Shown: positions 1 through 12,801 of the stretch, one piece after another
How the letters are laid out: the number at the start of each line of letters is the position of its first letter
Position numbering within the stretch: position 1 is the stretch's first letter
DNA from: Gonocerus acuteangulatus
Lineage: Eukaryota > Arthropoda > Insecta > Hemiptera > Coreidae
Direction of reading: 5' to 3'
DNA length: 64,000 bases
Assembly: GCA_946811695.1 (NCBI GenBank)
Contig: OX328132.1
Location: forward strand, 94,338,534-94,402,533
Position numbers and translations under genes: made by a program
Notes under the pieces: model-generated
The model's database searches: none
Told to the model about the DNA's origin: nothing
What the model saw: only the letters and a program-made list of their open reading frames with translations

Positions 1-1308
1 ACTTAATATTTCCCCTTTAAATTGAACAAAAACAAAAATTCCAAAACTTCAAGGATCATTTTCATCATAAGAAGTGATCCTATTGATATGTACGCCTGAA
101 TAGAGTTTTTAGAAAATGTATTAGGCTTTCGAATAATTGCCTTTCACTTATCACGATTTCGAAACCGGTTCAGAGATGCTTAAGAGAAATAAGTTCAAAC
201 ACTACTCATGTCAGTTAATGCAATTTATTTTTCTAATAGAGGAGATTCTACTAAAACGTAGGCTAGCACCTACATTACGAGTTTCATATTTATGCTGTAT
301 CTGATGTAAAATATAGTTACTTTAACTCGTAGACTTCCACGGTCCTAGTCATCAGAAACATTATGGTCTTCGGGGTTTGATCTTTTCATAATATTCTTCA
401 CCAATGTTTTGCCAGTCATCCTTCAGGCTCCAGGGTTACTTATTAGAACGAGGATGTTTTCTGGTTCAACCGGTATAAGAACACATTTTCTACGCCCATG
501 GAACCGCATGAAAACTAGTACTTATACGGTGAGAACCAGACAACGTTCTCATTCTTAGACGTAACCCAGAGGAAGCCAGTAGTAGGACTGGCGAAACGTT
601 GGCGAAGAAAATTACGACAAGGGCAAAACCGGAAGGTAATAATGTTTGTGAAAATTTAGTTAGTTTTTATAACCATACGCCAGTTTTATATATGTTCAAT
701 ATCAATTAATTTATTGGCTATATTATACAAATAGTCAGAAGGGCACATTTTACCCCATCAAGGGGCGGGTTTTGCCGATGGAGGGTACTCTATATAAAAC
801 TGCAGTGTATATGCTAAAAAAATATTTTATTAATTAAAAAAGTTTATAAGAAAATGTTTTATAACCGATATGCATGCTTTTTTCATAATCAAAGACACCA
901 AACCCACCTTTGAAAAATTTCAGTCTGTCTGTATATAAGCTCAGCTGTTAAACCGTTTAAATTTTAAAGTATCTCAGAGTATTTCAAAGTATCCTTCGCT
1001 AAAGCATAAGCGTTAAATGAAAAGAAAATATGGAATAGAACCAAAGTTCAGAATTCCTGAGGAATTTAAATCGACAAAATTTTGGCACGGTGTTTAGCGG
1101 GGAGGAATACAGTAGGTTCTTTTCTCAAAGTTGTCACAGAAAAATTAGTTTTACGGTAGGTGGATTCTGGCAATTAGTACTTCCGGGTTGTGTCATTGAG
1201 GTTATCCTCCTTATTGGAAAGGAGGAACGACGCTAAAATGTAAAAACGGGAACCTGACGATTCCCGTTTCTAGGGTTAAACGAGATCCTGAAATTACTTG
1301 GTCTGTTA

Positions 1309-1313
<5 letters not shown>
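1..1313. other. Non-coding AT-rich sequence, nothing recognised
   Basis: No reading frame with coding character, no splice-flanked exon and no repeat shared with the rest of the window was seen here. It is most simply intron or intergenic DNA. Confidence 0.5.

Positions 1314-1357
<44 letters not shown>
1314..1357. repeat. Homopolymer T tract, 44 nt
   Basis: An uninterrupted run of 44 T. A run this long is often the poly(A) tail of a retroelement on the minus strand, but no recognisable LINE or SINE body follows it, so this remains a simple repeat. Confidence 0.9.
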
Positions 1358-1949
1358 CTCCTCTCAACATTTTGTATTTTATTTCCTACCATAAATAATT
1401 TCTTATCGTTAATTATCTTTTTAAAAGCACTATGGTCTCCTTTATCTGTGAAGGTAGCCAAATGCTAGCGATAGTAAGGAGGTCCAACAAGCCCAGCTGT
1501 GTTAACTTACACGAAAGATATATTTAATCTGGTTATCATGTCGATAGATAAAGCTGATGGAGTTTCCTAAAAGCTGGGATAGGAGTGAGCCATCTGCTTG
1601 AAATCGATTATAGTGAATACAGCAGAAAAGGAGGAAAAAAAAAAAACAAAAATATTCGATACTGGCTTGCACCAAGTTGTGGTTGGAAAACTGTTGTTAC
1701 TCACATTGCCACTATTATTTTAACTAAATTCAGAAGTACTATAAAGGATTGAAACACGCATGGATGTAAAGTATTTAAAGGTGTTTTTAGCGAGTTTTCT
1801 CCTTTTTTATAGCGAGAGATGACGATCAGGCTTTCAGGTACACTTTTTTGACGTGGGATATCGAATAAAAACATTTTAAAATCAGTTATAAAGAGCTAAA
1901 GGAACTCTTATATTTAAAAAATGGTTAGACTCGTAGAACCTTCGTCATC

Positions 1950-2420
1950 ATAGCGCGTTTCCGTTCCATAGAGTATTGGGAAAGCTGGACACAGATATAT
2001 TTCGTGAACAAATTAAACAGATCGTGCACAGGAAACTGGCAGCAGCTAACTCTAATCGGCCATGACTCGCTGCTCGGCATCCGTTCATTCTAAAAGTTAC
2101 CTCTATTACAAAGAATAGGGCAATACAATAAATCTTCTCATTTAATTGTCATGTTTTATTGAAAAAATGCAGTTAAAATAACAACAACTAATTAAAAACT
2201 AGGTTAAACAGAAGAAGAAAACAAAACCAGCAACAAACAAAAGTTGTAAGCACTTAATTCTCCGCTCGTGTCTCTCTCATTAAAATTACTTCGGAAACGT
2301 TTTTGTAAGACAAAAAAAGAACATTTAAACTAAGTTATCTGCCAAATATAGTCTAATCAAAATTAGAAATTAATTGCTCGATTTGTACTAGAAAGTATAT
2401 AGGTAGTTAAAATAATAAAA
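1950..2420 (+). repeat. Old, diverged family A (Helentron-like) fragment
   Basis: It contains recognisable family A landmarks in order: a degraded GCGCGTTTCCGTTC near 1951, CACAGGAAACTGGCAG near 2029, and a piece around 2145 shared with 41504 onward (CATGTTTTATTGAAAAAA). The termini are not preserved. Confidence 0.4.
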
Positions 2421-3229
2421 TGATCATTCTGAATTAAATATCATTAAAGGATAATTTATCACAAGAAACTTTGCTAGAAACATGGTTTTATTGACAGCTG
2501 TTCAGCCTATTCCATATTTCCAGTGCCTGGATAAATAAGATATTTCCCCAACGTTGGAAAGGAAGAGGAGGCTAAGTTACTTGGGCGTCTAGATTAAAGA
2601 ATAATTTTGTTTAAGAACGTTTTTAAGGTATTTCTACAAGATTCCAATAATTATGAGTAAGAAACTCGACAATCGCATAATAAGAGGTATGGCCTAATCA
2701 GTTGAGGTCTTCCACGAGAGTATACCTATAGGAGCAGTCACCGAATTTCATGGAAGTTCAGTAGAGCTCTACACTTTAATCATTTTAATTATTAATAATT
2801 TATTTCTATTAGGTATAAAATATTTCATATAGCATATTAAAATAATATTTGAAATAACACAAATTACCTTCCAAGACAAAGAGTGTTATTACATTTTTAT
2901 TCAAAGCAAAGTTTATTCTTGAGTATACAAGAAATATAATTATATTAGATGATGTAGAAGAAGATGGCATTTAATTAAACAAATTGAACAGTAGTATAAC
3001 TATTCTACATTCTTTTATGGGAGGAGCATAAGGAATAATATGTGATGGATGAATTTAGAATACATAAATATGAATAACTAAATGAACGTTTTTGATATTT
3101 TTTGCAGGAGTTATCCTTTTTGTCGTCATGGCACGGAAAAATTGTTTTTATAAATTGTATTAAGGAACGTTAGCCTGAATACGATGGTTAATATTGTACT
3201 TTAATAATACTTATCTGACCGTTCAAAAT

Positions 3230-3230
<1 letters not shown>

Positions 3231-3274
<44 letters not shown>
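3231..3274. repeat. Homopolymer T tract, 44 nt
   Basis: A second uninterrupted run of 44 T, by chance the same length as the first. The sequence on either side (AAAATG before, GTATTTTGG after) does not match a retroelement I can recognise. Confidence 0.9.
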
Positions 3275-3275
<1 letters not shown>

Positions 3276-4618
3276 TATTTTGGCCCGCGATGAAACATCG
3301 CCACATTAATAAAATTAATTAACTATGGAAGGATAACTCCTACAAGAGGACCTTTACCTTCCAACTTCCTTTGATCAAAATAATATGAACGCCTTTATAC
3401 ACCAAAAATAGACTTATTATATTCGTTCCCAACTCTGTGCAAGTTGTATAGAAGATAGGATTTTTTATCAAGTGATCTGTGTTACTTGTATTTTTAGATG
3501 TTCAGTTGTCACATCGATTCTTGAGTGACAGAAAGTTTATGAGTCTAAACGACCGTTTTAAATCTGCTAAATTTTCAACAACAAATGAGGGAAGTTTTTT
3601 GAAGAGGAATGAGGTGTGTGAGGTACGAATTGCTTATTTCAAAATAGCAAATGATTCTATTTACCTATTTTCTTCAACTTTCTTCTGATGTCTTTTCGGC
3701 TCTCTACTTCCTCCTTATTTCTTCCACTAGCTGGTTGGGAAATTTTCAAATCCTTGTGTTATTCTGAAATATGTCCGAGATATTTTGTAAGATTGAATAT
3801 ATATCCAAACAGCCTCTAAGGAGTGTTAATAATGATCAGGCAATGTTTGACCGCACGAAACTAGCAAAAAATAAACAGAATATTTTGAGGAAGACATATT
3901 GTTGTATTTTGGAATTTAGGCTTCAGGTAGATCAATGTGGTTGAGTATTGATGTATTGACTTATAGCATTTAAAAGCCCACTGGAACCTTTCTTCTCGCT
4001 CACTAAAATTAGAATCTTTTCCATCCCTTTTTTTCCTTAATTATCCTCCTGTAAACATTTCTTTGCTTAATGTTTTATTTTCAAATTGCATATTTTAAAA
4101 ATATCCACGCTCTATTTTTAAGCTATTATAGATTTCTTAATATGATTTTTTAGTTAAATTTTAAAGAAACTACTTTTTTCAAAAATACGAAAAGCTCATG
4201 TCGTAAGATAGCGGAGGTTGTCTCTGATTTCTTATCATTTCTTGTAGCGAATGTTGTATCCCGAAATCAAATCCCAGTCGTTTTTTCTCTTCTTCGCTGT
4301 TTTTGAGATACATTCTGCATATTGAACATAAAACAATGAAATATATAGAGACTTTCATTCCTGATACCCAAATATTATTTTGTGGGACAAAGGATCAGAA
4401 TTATACGTCAAATTTAGCTATGCTCAAACTTGCTAAAATGTTGGAAATCATATTCCAAAATCTGTTCCTGGATGAATAAAATGCCATTACAAATTCCACT
4501 GATAGAAAAACAAAACGTAAACTTATATTACTGTTGTTATTATTATTATGGAATGTACAATTGGTTTGAGAAAAAAATACTAATAATTATGTATTGCGGC
4601 CTAGATCTATATACATTC

Positions 4619-6108
4619 AGGGTGACCCAGATAAGCGGGCCACAAGAGAAATATCCACTAAACGGTTGAAGATATCAACAATTTTTAAAGCAGCAAAGTT
4701 GTAGTTCTCGTTGAGACCTATAAAATGGTGCCCTTGGATATTACGAAAATAACCCTTCTAAGGGCTCAAACAGACCTTTGAAGAGGAGGGTTCCCTCTTT
4801 ACCCTTATGCTGCATTGCATTTTTGAAAAGTACTGAAAAAGCAAAGAAGAGCCATGCAAACGAGTTTTCGATACGTCAAGTAGTTCTCTGTAAATCTAAA
4901 TATTCTCGCAGCGAGGGAAAAATGGGTAGGGCAGCCATCATGCTGGCTCCACATGGACTGTGGTAAAAAGTATTTTTTTTTTATTTATTAGAGCACCACA
5001 ACAAAAGCGATATGCTCCAATACCACATTTCTGAAGAACTGTCATTAGCAGTTACAAATAAAGTATACAATAAAACATAGGTATTAACAAACTACAGATC
5101 TGTCATTGGAAATAATACAAACATGCAATAAAGGCGTTGTATGATGAACATTGTGTGCTAGAATTTAAGCAGTTAAAATGATAGCTTAATATACCAATTT
5201 ATAAAAATAGAATAACATTAAATAATATCATTCAGATTCTGTGATACATGTTTATGTGTTTTAAATATTGGAGTATAGACTGTCTGTATGGACTTCCCTC
5301 TGTAAGAAGTTCTTGTAGGTGGCGCGGAATGTTCAGTTTATCACGTCTTTTACATTCAGTGAGTATATGTTTAATTGTCAATGTTAAGTTACAAAGTCTA
5401 CATTTCGGTTTGACTTTTTTCTCCATGAAGTAATTATGTGTGAGCAATGAATGACCAATACGAAGTCTGGTCAGTTTCCACCAGTGCTGCCTATCAATAC
5501 TCCAGGTCGATCTGGGATTTGCAGCCGCCCAATGACGTGCATGATGACGAGCTGAGATTAGGCATTATATCTTAATCATTAAACTTATCAACCACCTCTT
5601 ATTAATTATATTCTTCTCCCGCAGGACTAATCGTGTCACCAAGCCATTAGAAACACCAACGTCTTCATTACTTGTGATCTGAAATGTTGGCAACTCTTCT
5701 GCCTAAAGCCCTAATTTTTATTTATTTTCTTTTTTAGTTTACACAAAAGGGAATCGTTTTGTCTCCAAAGCAGCATTACCCCTCCCTTAAAAAAAATACT
5801 ACTTAAATAAATTAAAGTGCCTTTTTCTGGGAATTTCAAACGAGGAATACATACATGCAAATAAAAACGTATTTTTAAAGAGAACTACTTGCCGTATCGA
5901 AAACTAGTTTGCACGGTTCTTTTTTTGTTTTGTTTTAGTACTTTAAACTGTAATGCAACATATGAGTAAAGCGCAAACCCTTCCCTTCAAAGGTCTATTT
6001 GAGCCCTTAAAAGGATTATTTTCGTATTTTCTTCTTTGGAAGGGTTAATTTTGATATATCCAACCATTTAGTGGTTATTTCTCTTGTGGCCCGCTTATCT
6101 GGGCCACC

Positions 6109-6109
<1 letters not shown>
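4619..6109. mobile_element. Mariner-like element with long terminal inverted repeats, interrupted by a LINE
   Basis: The left end CAGGGTGACCCAGATAAGCG at 4619 and the right end, ending at about 6109 (CGCTTATCTGGGCCACCCTG), are inverted copies. The match continues inward for about 250-300 bp on each side, for example GATACGTCAAGTAGTTCTCT near 4870 against its complement near 5885. The CAGGGTG start and the TA that follows the right end resemble mariner/Tc1-type elements. No transposase can be read. The middle (about 4970-5590) is a minus-strand LINE remnant that must have landed later. The left flank does not show a clear TA, so the class is inferred from the ends only. Confidence 0.6.
4969..5580 (-). 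mobile_element. 5'-truncated LINE, 3' end of ORF2 with CCHC motif
   Basis: On the minus strand an open frame runs from about 5570 to the stop at 5232. It reads through SARHHARHWAAANP, then WWKLTRLRIGHSLLTHNYF, then a C-x2-C-x7-H-x4-C motif (CRLCNLTLTIKHILTEC). This arrangement, a basic RIGHSLLTH stretch followed by a CCHC knuckle close to the C terminus, is typical of ORF2 ends of jockey/I-type non-LTR retrotransposons. A T-rich tract at 4971-4986 on the plus strand would be its poly(A) tail, with 5000-5230 as the 3' UTR. Reverse transcriptase and endonuclease are missing, so the copy is dead on arrival. Confidence 0.7.

Positions 6110-6110
<1 letters not shown>

Positions 6111-6161
<51 letters not shown>
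6111..6161. repeat. (TA)n microsatellite
   Basis: About 25 TA units directly outside the right end of the mariner-like element. TA-rich DNA is the preferred target of that class. Confidence 0.95.
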
Positions 6162-6165
<4 letters not shown>

Positions 6166-6547
6166 CATTAAATATGCGCATACTCATAAATATAAATGTG
6201 TATGTCAATGTATAGATAGTTTTATTCAATATAGATGAAGTAACAACTTCATGAAACCATTCATTCTTCACCCCCTCATAGCTCTGATAAAAGCTTGGAA
6301 AATGAGCCAACAATTTGGCAAATAAAATACTTTCTTATAAAATATATTTTAACGAACTATTGAGACCAAACTGCGACTATCTCTAGCCTAGAGATTTTGG
6401 AAGTTTCGTCGCATTTCCCTCGTGAAAGGTATAAAAAAGATATGGTTCTTTATGTTTAAAGGAAATTTTTGATTGTCGATGCGAAAGAAACTTTATGGCA
6501 ATGCAACATTTCCAATTTGAAGCCGTATAAACTTATACATGCTGTAA

Positions 6548-6825
6548 GATAAGGAGTAGTGATACGTCTTTCGATGAATCCTCCTACTAGAAATTTAATT
6601 TCAACCTTCCTCGCTCTACTGATCCCACATGAAACTTCAAATATTCTTCAAAATTTGTTTATTTGTATCTCAAGAACGGTAATATTAAAGAAAATGGGTA
6701 CGATAAGGAGTAGTGATACGTCTTTCGCTGAATCCTGCTACTAGAAATTTAATTTCAACCTACAACGCCCTACTGATCCCGAATGAAACTTCAAATATTC
6801 TTCAAAATTTGTTTATTTAAAGAGT
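6548..6825. repeat. Tandem duplication, two 154-bp units
   Basis: The block beginning GATAAGGAGTAGTGATACGT at 6548 recurs at 6702 with a few substitutions, giving a period of 154 bp. A third partial start (GAGTAGTGATA) is seen at about 6821. The short open frame across it is an accident of the repeat. Confidence 0.85.
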
Positions 6826-8304
6826 AGTGATAATTTTCTACAAATATCAATATTATAGATTTGTAGTAGGGTTCACTAACGCATTACTTGGAGAATGTTT
6901 GGAAGCTACTTTGACACCTCCAAGAATAATTTAGAGCATTAGGTAAAACATGAACTCTTAGTAAGAAACCTTAATCCCCTCAAAATCAAAAATCCAATTA
7001 GTCCAATTATCGAATGCGCTAAAAATATCTTGTGCTTTTAGTAGGTTCGATTCACCTAGTAGGGGTTTAAAATACATGCGTTTCAGAATTTTGAGCAGAT
7101 TTCTATGGCATTTAGTGTTTAGTGTGATAGGTTATGACAATGTGTGCAGGAGTGCAGAATTAAAGTAGATTACATGAACAGTTTACGGCAAAGAGAGCCC
7201 TAGTGTAAATTACTGGCGTTTACTTCAATATGCAAGGTCACTGGAACCTGTGAAGAGTTTACATTAATAGGTTAGAACAATGCGAGCTGAGGAAGTGGAA
7301 TTTTAAAAGGTTACTTGAATTCTGTTCTATCGGATGGGAATGTAGCAGCTGTTCTTGTATTTAATACGCTTTTCGTGTGGGAGTCGCCAGGACATCAATT
7401 GCCTGTAAATCGATGGCAAACCTGAAACCAAGAAAGGAATAATGTTTTGAGGGTTCGAGGGTGGGAGCAGTTCTTTATAGATGTTTCCCTCAGAAATCTA
7501 AAATAGATTGAAATCGTTTTGCTTTACCATTCAATGAACAATCTTGATTATATTCCCTTTATAGTTGACATCTGTCATTCAAGTATTGCCTTCATAAATC
7601 ATTCCAACATTTCCTCTAATAAGTATAGAATACGAGAAGTTTGAATTAGCACAACAACCACGATTTTTCTCGTCCATAAATAACACGTGTTATCAAAGCA
7701 ATTTTATGCATTTATAGGTCAAAAGAGACCAGAACATATACTAGCCTGACCAGCTAGGCATGGTGGCATAGTTTTTTACCCTTGATGTATCTTTCGCTTT
7801 ATTCAAACTATATAAGTGAATTATATTTATTTTGAAATGCTCTGTCTGACCTCGCATGTCTTTTCAAATATAAATTCATATAAAGAATAGTTTATGGCTT
7901 ACTCCTGAATGCCTCTAACTAAATAGAGTCCCTTTCCTACTCATTCTCATGTGCTTTCGAATGGTTTGAGCTTAAATATATGTGTATGTGTCTTTCTTTT
8001 CGATGTTCTTCCTTTCAATTTATGTCTTAACTTATATGAATGATCACACCGGAGACATTCAGAAACATATGTGTGTAATTAATTTTTTTTCAGGATGTCA
8101 CGACTACAGAATGAAATACGGAACGCATTATTAGATTTTGCATTATTCTTTTACTGCATTATTTCATAAGAATCATGCCGCCATATGTATATATATAGAC
8201 ATATGGTGCTGTGTATGTACTTCATAGAGATGTTTCTCTATTCACCAACTATTGGATTTTTAAATTGTTTTAACGTAATGATTTTCATTTCCTTTCTTTT
8301 CCAG
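6826..8304. other. Non-coding sequence upstream of first exon
   Basis: AT-rich, no repeat shared elsewhere in the window. A polypyrimidine-AG at about 8093 is followed by a short ATG frame, but no donor site follows, so it is not called. The final 25 bases are the acceptor region of the exon at 8305. Confidence 0.4.
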
Positions 8305-8383
8305 ATGCTCTTCTAGGATTATACTGGGTCCTACGAAGGATAAAGTTACATTTGATCCAAGAGGACCAATCGACATCGAACTG
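8305..8383 (+). CDS. Internal exon of an unidentified protein
   Basis: The acceptor TTTCCTTTCTTTTCCAG ends at 8304 and the donor GTATGT starts at 8384. The 79-bp exon is open in one frame only: one base completes a split codon, then 26 codons reading CSSRIILGPTKDK followed by VTFDPRGPIDIEL. The exon ends exactly on a codon boundary. The next good exon in the window, at 28807, begins on a codon boundary, so the two can be joined without a frame break across an intron of about 20.4 kb. The frame that starts at the ATG of the exon meets a stop at once. I do not recognise the protein. The segment looks soluble, with no membrane or signal features. Confidence 0.6.
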
Positions 8384-10090
8384 GTATGTTGATATCGAAT
8401 ACATTAAAGCTACTTGTATTTTAGTACAAATTTCGTATAATATTGTACGACTAATAATAGTACAGGCAGCTTGCAGTGTAGTCCCGTTTACATAGAATGT
8501 AGTACATACGACTTTATTTAGAGTATAGTCCGAGAGCTTGCAACGCACTTTTCATGAAGTGTTTTATGCACCTTGAAATTTTGCTATAATATACCTTTTG
8601 GGTAGATAAGAAGGTATGTATGTGATTCCTGGACATACCTTGGAACACCAGGTACTGCGCATAGGGGAAAGGTGCAAAACAATATTTCCGAAAAATAGAG
8701 TTTTAATCAGAAGCAAAATTAAGACAATTTTACAATGAATAATAAATATGGCAGGCACTTTTAAGGGGTATAACACGTAAAAAAAAAACTTAATTGTTTT
8801 TATTCTAATATTAAATGAGAGTTTTATTCGCGCTGCCATATAAACCGGAACAGCTGTACAAGATCATATGAGCAAGAACCAATGAGAGCATAGGGAACAA
8901 CCACAACTGCGCGGTGCTGTCATTCACTCTACCTCATGTCTTTCTCAGAATATACTTTTTATGGTAAAACAGTGTTGAGAAACTACTAATACTTTTTTCG
9001 GACATAGAATTGAACACCTTATACTCTTCTGAGATTATACTGTATTTGGATAGACCCAATACTTCTTCTAAAGTACCTTGTAAAATCACTAATACTTTAT
9101 TCGTACCAAACTACATTGCGAAACACTTAATTCTCGTCTCAGTCTACATAATACTAAATTGCGTTGCGTGCTTATTGGGGAATACCTACTAAATGCCCTA
9201 AATTATACTTCTTTTGGAAAAAAATATTTTTTGTCCAAAAAAAAAAAACATTGTTTATGCGATGGCTATGTTTTCATTATAACCTTAATCAGATTTTCCT
9301 GTCAGAGATCCACTTATTTCCTTAAACATCGTGAAAACGACTTATCAATAAAGTATTCTGTTAATGGGATGACTCCTAAGACGAAGGGCTGTCCTGAAAG
9401 TGGCCATCATGCTCTTATATAGACTTGTGGGCCAAATTAATGTTAATTTTAGGGGTGCCTAATTCATTTTCGGCCTCCTGTTCTATAAGAGTCTCACATA
9501 CTCGTAAATAAGTTCTGAGGAGGAATTCATACATAAAGAATGAAGACAATGAGAAGGCGGCTGGGTCGAGAAGAATCAGGTCGGCGCCTTGGCTTCGACC
9601 CGAGCCGGCTTCAAAATCCACTTGCACTTGTTTATGTCTTCATATAAAAGCTATTATTTCAAGACATTCTAGAGCAATCCATTCTCATTGAGGCTGGGGG
9701 GAAAGCATTGCCTAAGGCAAACAATGTCCTTTCAAATAAAAAATATTCTTAAGACGTTAGAATCTCAGTAATGTTTCCTTTTACACCGACATGAAAGATT
9801 AAACCAACTACGTTGATTAAGCAGTTCAACATTTGATCTAAAAAAAACACTCGGAGCGGTATGGTCCTTAAATGGTTTTTGGGGTCGCTGATTACATCAC
9901 AACAGATTCAAGGTCAAATAGAGAGAAAAAAAAAACAGAAGGAAAAATCTGAAAACAATCATGCGTATGTTTTTAAGTTCCCCGAGTCTGGATCCGTAGT
10001 TTGTTTGACCTTCACGCCTTTCCCTAGAGGTCATTTCAAAGTCCTAGGTGGTTGTAATAAAAATTATATAACGTTCTGATCAGCCACAGA
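8384..10090. other. Probable intron, no gene seen
   Basis: Unique AT-rich sequence after the donor at 8384. Open frames on either strand lack coding character. No repeat end or SINE was recognised. Confidence 0.45.
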
Positions 10091-10099
10091 AGCGAGGGT

Positions 10100-10352
10100 G
10101 TAAGAAGAGTTTCATTTAAACACTATTATCACTTCTAGGAATGGTGTTAAGGAGATGACACGAGGAAGGGTGAAAAGAAGAAAATAATTTATAAGTGATG
10201 TTTTGTTGTCGAAACGATGGATGAGGGAAAGAAGAGTTTCATTTAAATACCACTATCGTGTTTTAGGAGTGATGTTTTTAAGTCGACAGGAGTGTAGGGG
10301 GAAGAAGTGTTTCATTTCAAAACCATTATCAACTGTAGGAGTGACGTTGGAG
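10100..10352 (+). repeat. Three degenerate tandem repeat units
   Basis: Three copies share the pattern AAGAAGAGTTTCATTTAAA, then a short ACCATTATC-like block, then TAGGAGTGATGTT. They start near 10104, 10233 and 10303. Spacing is irregular (about 130 and 70 bp) and identity is moderate, so the array is old. It generates a 131-codon open frame (10203-10598) that I do not accept as a gene. Confidence 0.6.
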
Positions 10353-10844
10353 TGTATTGGTGGACAGAGGCAGAAAGTAAGTTTACATCGCCCTGCAGTT
10401 TGGCATCCTTATCAACCCACACCGACGGTAAATACTGGCGGAGTTTTGTTACCTTTAGATCTGAAGATCAATCTCTTCACCCGTCCAACGCTCACTGAAT
10501 ACTGCTTGTTGGCCGGCCTCCCTTACGCTTTATTTCCAAAAAACAAAAAATTGAATAAAACACTAATTGATTCAGCTGTTTTTTTAAACAAAATATGATA
10601 TTTAAATTATTATTGTATTGAGAAAAATGGTATTAAATTTTCACTTTGGAAAACCTTAAGCTTTTTATCTTGGTCCAATCGACTGAATACAATATCCAGA
10701 CTCGCCATTACTGGATAGCGCTTTTTCATTACTTCCGGAATCTATTTTCCTAATTTTCATAGATACTGATCTGATTTGCAAAGCTTACATCAGAAATACT
10801 TCTGAACACAGAAATAGAATATCTTCCCGAATTTTGATCGATAA

Positions 10845-11116
10845 CATGGGAGTATATAAAGAGGGGGGGCTGAGGGGGCTGCAGCCCCTCCCGAAATTTT
10901 CATTTGATGGTAAAAATGTGTCATAAAAACCTTAAAAATAAATTAAATAAGATCGCTTCGTTAATAAAAAATAGTTTATTTTAGGTGTAATAGCGTTTTA
11001 GTTGCCTAAAACTATTCCAAGCTCTAAATTTTTCATATTCCATACCCCGGAAATTATCTCAGCCCCCCCGAAATTTTCCCAGCCCCTCCCGAAATTATTT
11101 TCTATATACGCCCATG
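10845..11116. mobile_element. hAT-type MITE, copy 1 (272 bp)
   Basis: It begins CATGGGAGTATAT and ends ATATACGCCCATG, with palindromic G/C-rich blocks just inside both ends (GGGGGGGCTGAGGGGGCTGC and CAGCCCCTCCCGAAATT). It is flanked by a perfect 8-bp duplication, ATCGATAA, at 10837-10844 and 11117-11124. An 8-bp duplication with CA...TG ends points to the hAT superfamily. Three more copies in the window show the same structure. There is no coding capacity. Confidence 0.88.
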
Positions 11117-11124
11117 ATCGATAA

Positions 11125-12440
11125 TTATGAGGAAAAAGCTCAATGTAATGAAATTTTCGTTAATTATACAAACGCAGGTGTAAATTGTTATCCACGTACA
11201 AGAATAATTCATTTTAATAAAAATGAGAAGAGAAGTACAAATGTTGTATATGTAAGTGAGAAAAACGCGGATGTTAATCCTTTCCACTACCAGCACACTG
11301 ACTTTTCCAAGGTGTGGCATGTTGATGTCTGAGTCAGTTTGAGTAATAATTAATTTTCTGTATAAAGTAAACTTATCATATTCAAACATACGAATACAAA
11401 GCGGTATGTAATGAAGAAATACAATTTCATTTACAACCGTAAGACATGAAACAGCCTTTGCTCAAAAAAACATTCTGCTTCACGCAACGGGTTAGAATTT
11501 GTAACGATCAAGACAACAATTAACTTTTATTTTTTTCCATTTTCCGTTAATTGACTACAAATCACGCTTGGTGCATTCTTCAGTCTCTGTACGTGTTCCA
11601 AAATGTGTATGATTATTGGATGTGTTTCATACAGGTTAATCAGGGAGAGCAAAGAACATAGTGACTCTGAAAAATACGGTTTTGCCCGTCTTCGTTCGTA
11701 TGTATTGTGACATTAGTTTTCAATGAGTGTCTGTGAGTAATCATTGTGTAGGTACCTGATTTTGTGAAGTATTTTAATGAGAATATTTGACGCCTATATT
11801 GCAATGGTGGCTTGCCTGCCTCAACATAGAGACTCCTGCATAGGCTGGATTTAACTAGTCAGAGCTGTCTGTAACTAGTCAGAATCCTTTCGAGTGTATT
11901 GGGTTCAGTATTTCGATGGCACTTCTACTGGAAGATAAGTCTTTGTACACCGTAAGCATAGACCATCTGTCAGCACCCCACTTCCTATTACTCTTTAGAA
12001 TGGTTGGGGGGGGGGGGGGTAGATACTGGGTCTTGTAACCAGTGTTTCAAGGAAGGCACTAATGGTTTTTGGGATCGTCCCTCAACTGCCGAACCACAGG
12101 CCCTTTACAATACTTTTCATGCTTTCAAACGCTTCTTGATATTTCTCTTCGTATATCTCTATACATTTAGTGTATATGGCCTTTTTTCTCTGTAAATTGC
12201 CTCTGCCTGCATTAGATCGTTAGTTTATATCTGATGGTCGGGTCAATTATGTATGAAACTTTTGTTTTTTGTGAAAAGCTATAATGTCAGCTTACCTCGA
12301 AGACTCACCATCATCTAGCCCATAGACTTCTTCATTTGATTGGAAGCCTTTTTCCTGAAAAAGAACGATAATCTTGTACATTAGGTTAAAGTGACGTATA
12401 GTGACAAGGAGCAAATTGTTTGGACCTTTGGGTGCGGGGC
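11125..12440. other. Non-coding sequence, nothing recognised
   Basis: Unique sequence with one G-run at about 12004-12020. The short open frames on both strands between 11102 and 11389 overlap each other and have no coding character. Confidence 0.4.
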
Positions 12441-12441
12441 A

Positions 12442-12801
12442 TTAATGGGTTAAGACATTTGATTGTTTTAATAAGCACCCCGTCAGCTCCTGCAGAGGAG
12501 TCGAGTGATAGCTTGATTTTATATCAAATATATTTATATTTGGATGCTTTGATACTTCATCATATTTGTCTCGTATACTATTATTTTTATGATTGAAAAT
12601 TGACTGAAAGTGATTATGAATTGATTCAGCTTTGATTGGGAAGCGTTTGGTACTCTCAGCATTCATGGTAGTGTTGACAACCCTCTTCCTTCTGTAATAA
12701 TAATCATACTGAGCGACTTCATACAGATATTGCTCAGTTCGCCTATCCCTCCCTAGCAGCCTTCTTCGCTCTCTTAGGATTGTTGCATTCTTCTGCTCCA
12801 C
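12442..12801 (-). pseudogene. Possible LINE ORF2 remnant (linker before reverse transcriptase)
   Basis: A 119-codon minus-strand frame. It is rich in R, K, Q and N, with RRRLLGRDRRTEQYLYE, then YRRKRVVNTTMNAEST and SIHNHFQSIFNHKNN. Segments like IxxHFxSIFN between endonuclease and reverse transcriptase are common in non-LTR elements of arthropods, and the 3' part (SSYHSTPLQELTG) would lead into the reverse transcriptase. No catalytic motif is present, so the assignment rests on resemblance only. It could also be a chance open frame. Confidence 0.35.

Noticed and set aside
3105..3180. Acceptor-like TTTTTTGCAG followed by 21 open codons
   Set aside because: No usable donor before the stop and no coding character.
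8095..8170. ATG frame after a T-rich AG (MSRLQNEIRNALLDF)
   Set aside because: Stops after 24 codons without a donor site; cannot be joined in frame to the exon at 8305 with the sequence visible.
10203..10598. A 131-codon plus-strand frame
   Set aside because: Lies on degenerate tandem units and shows no domain; a second overlapping frame is also open there, as expected by chance.
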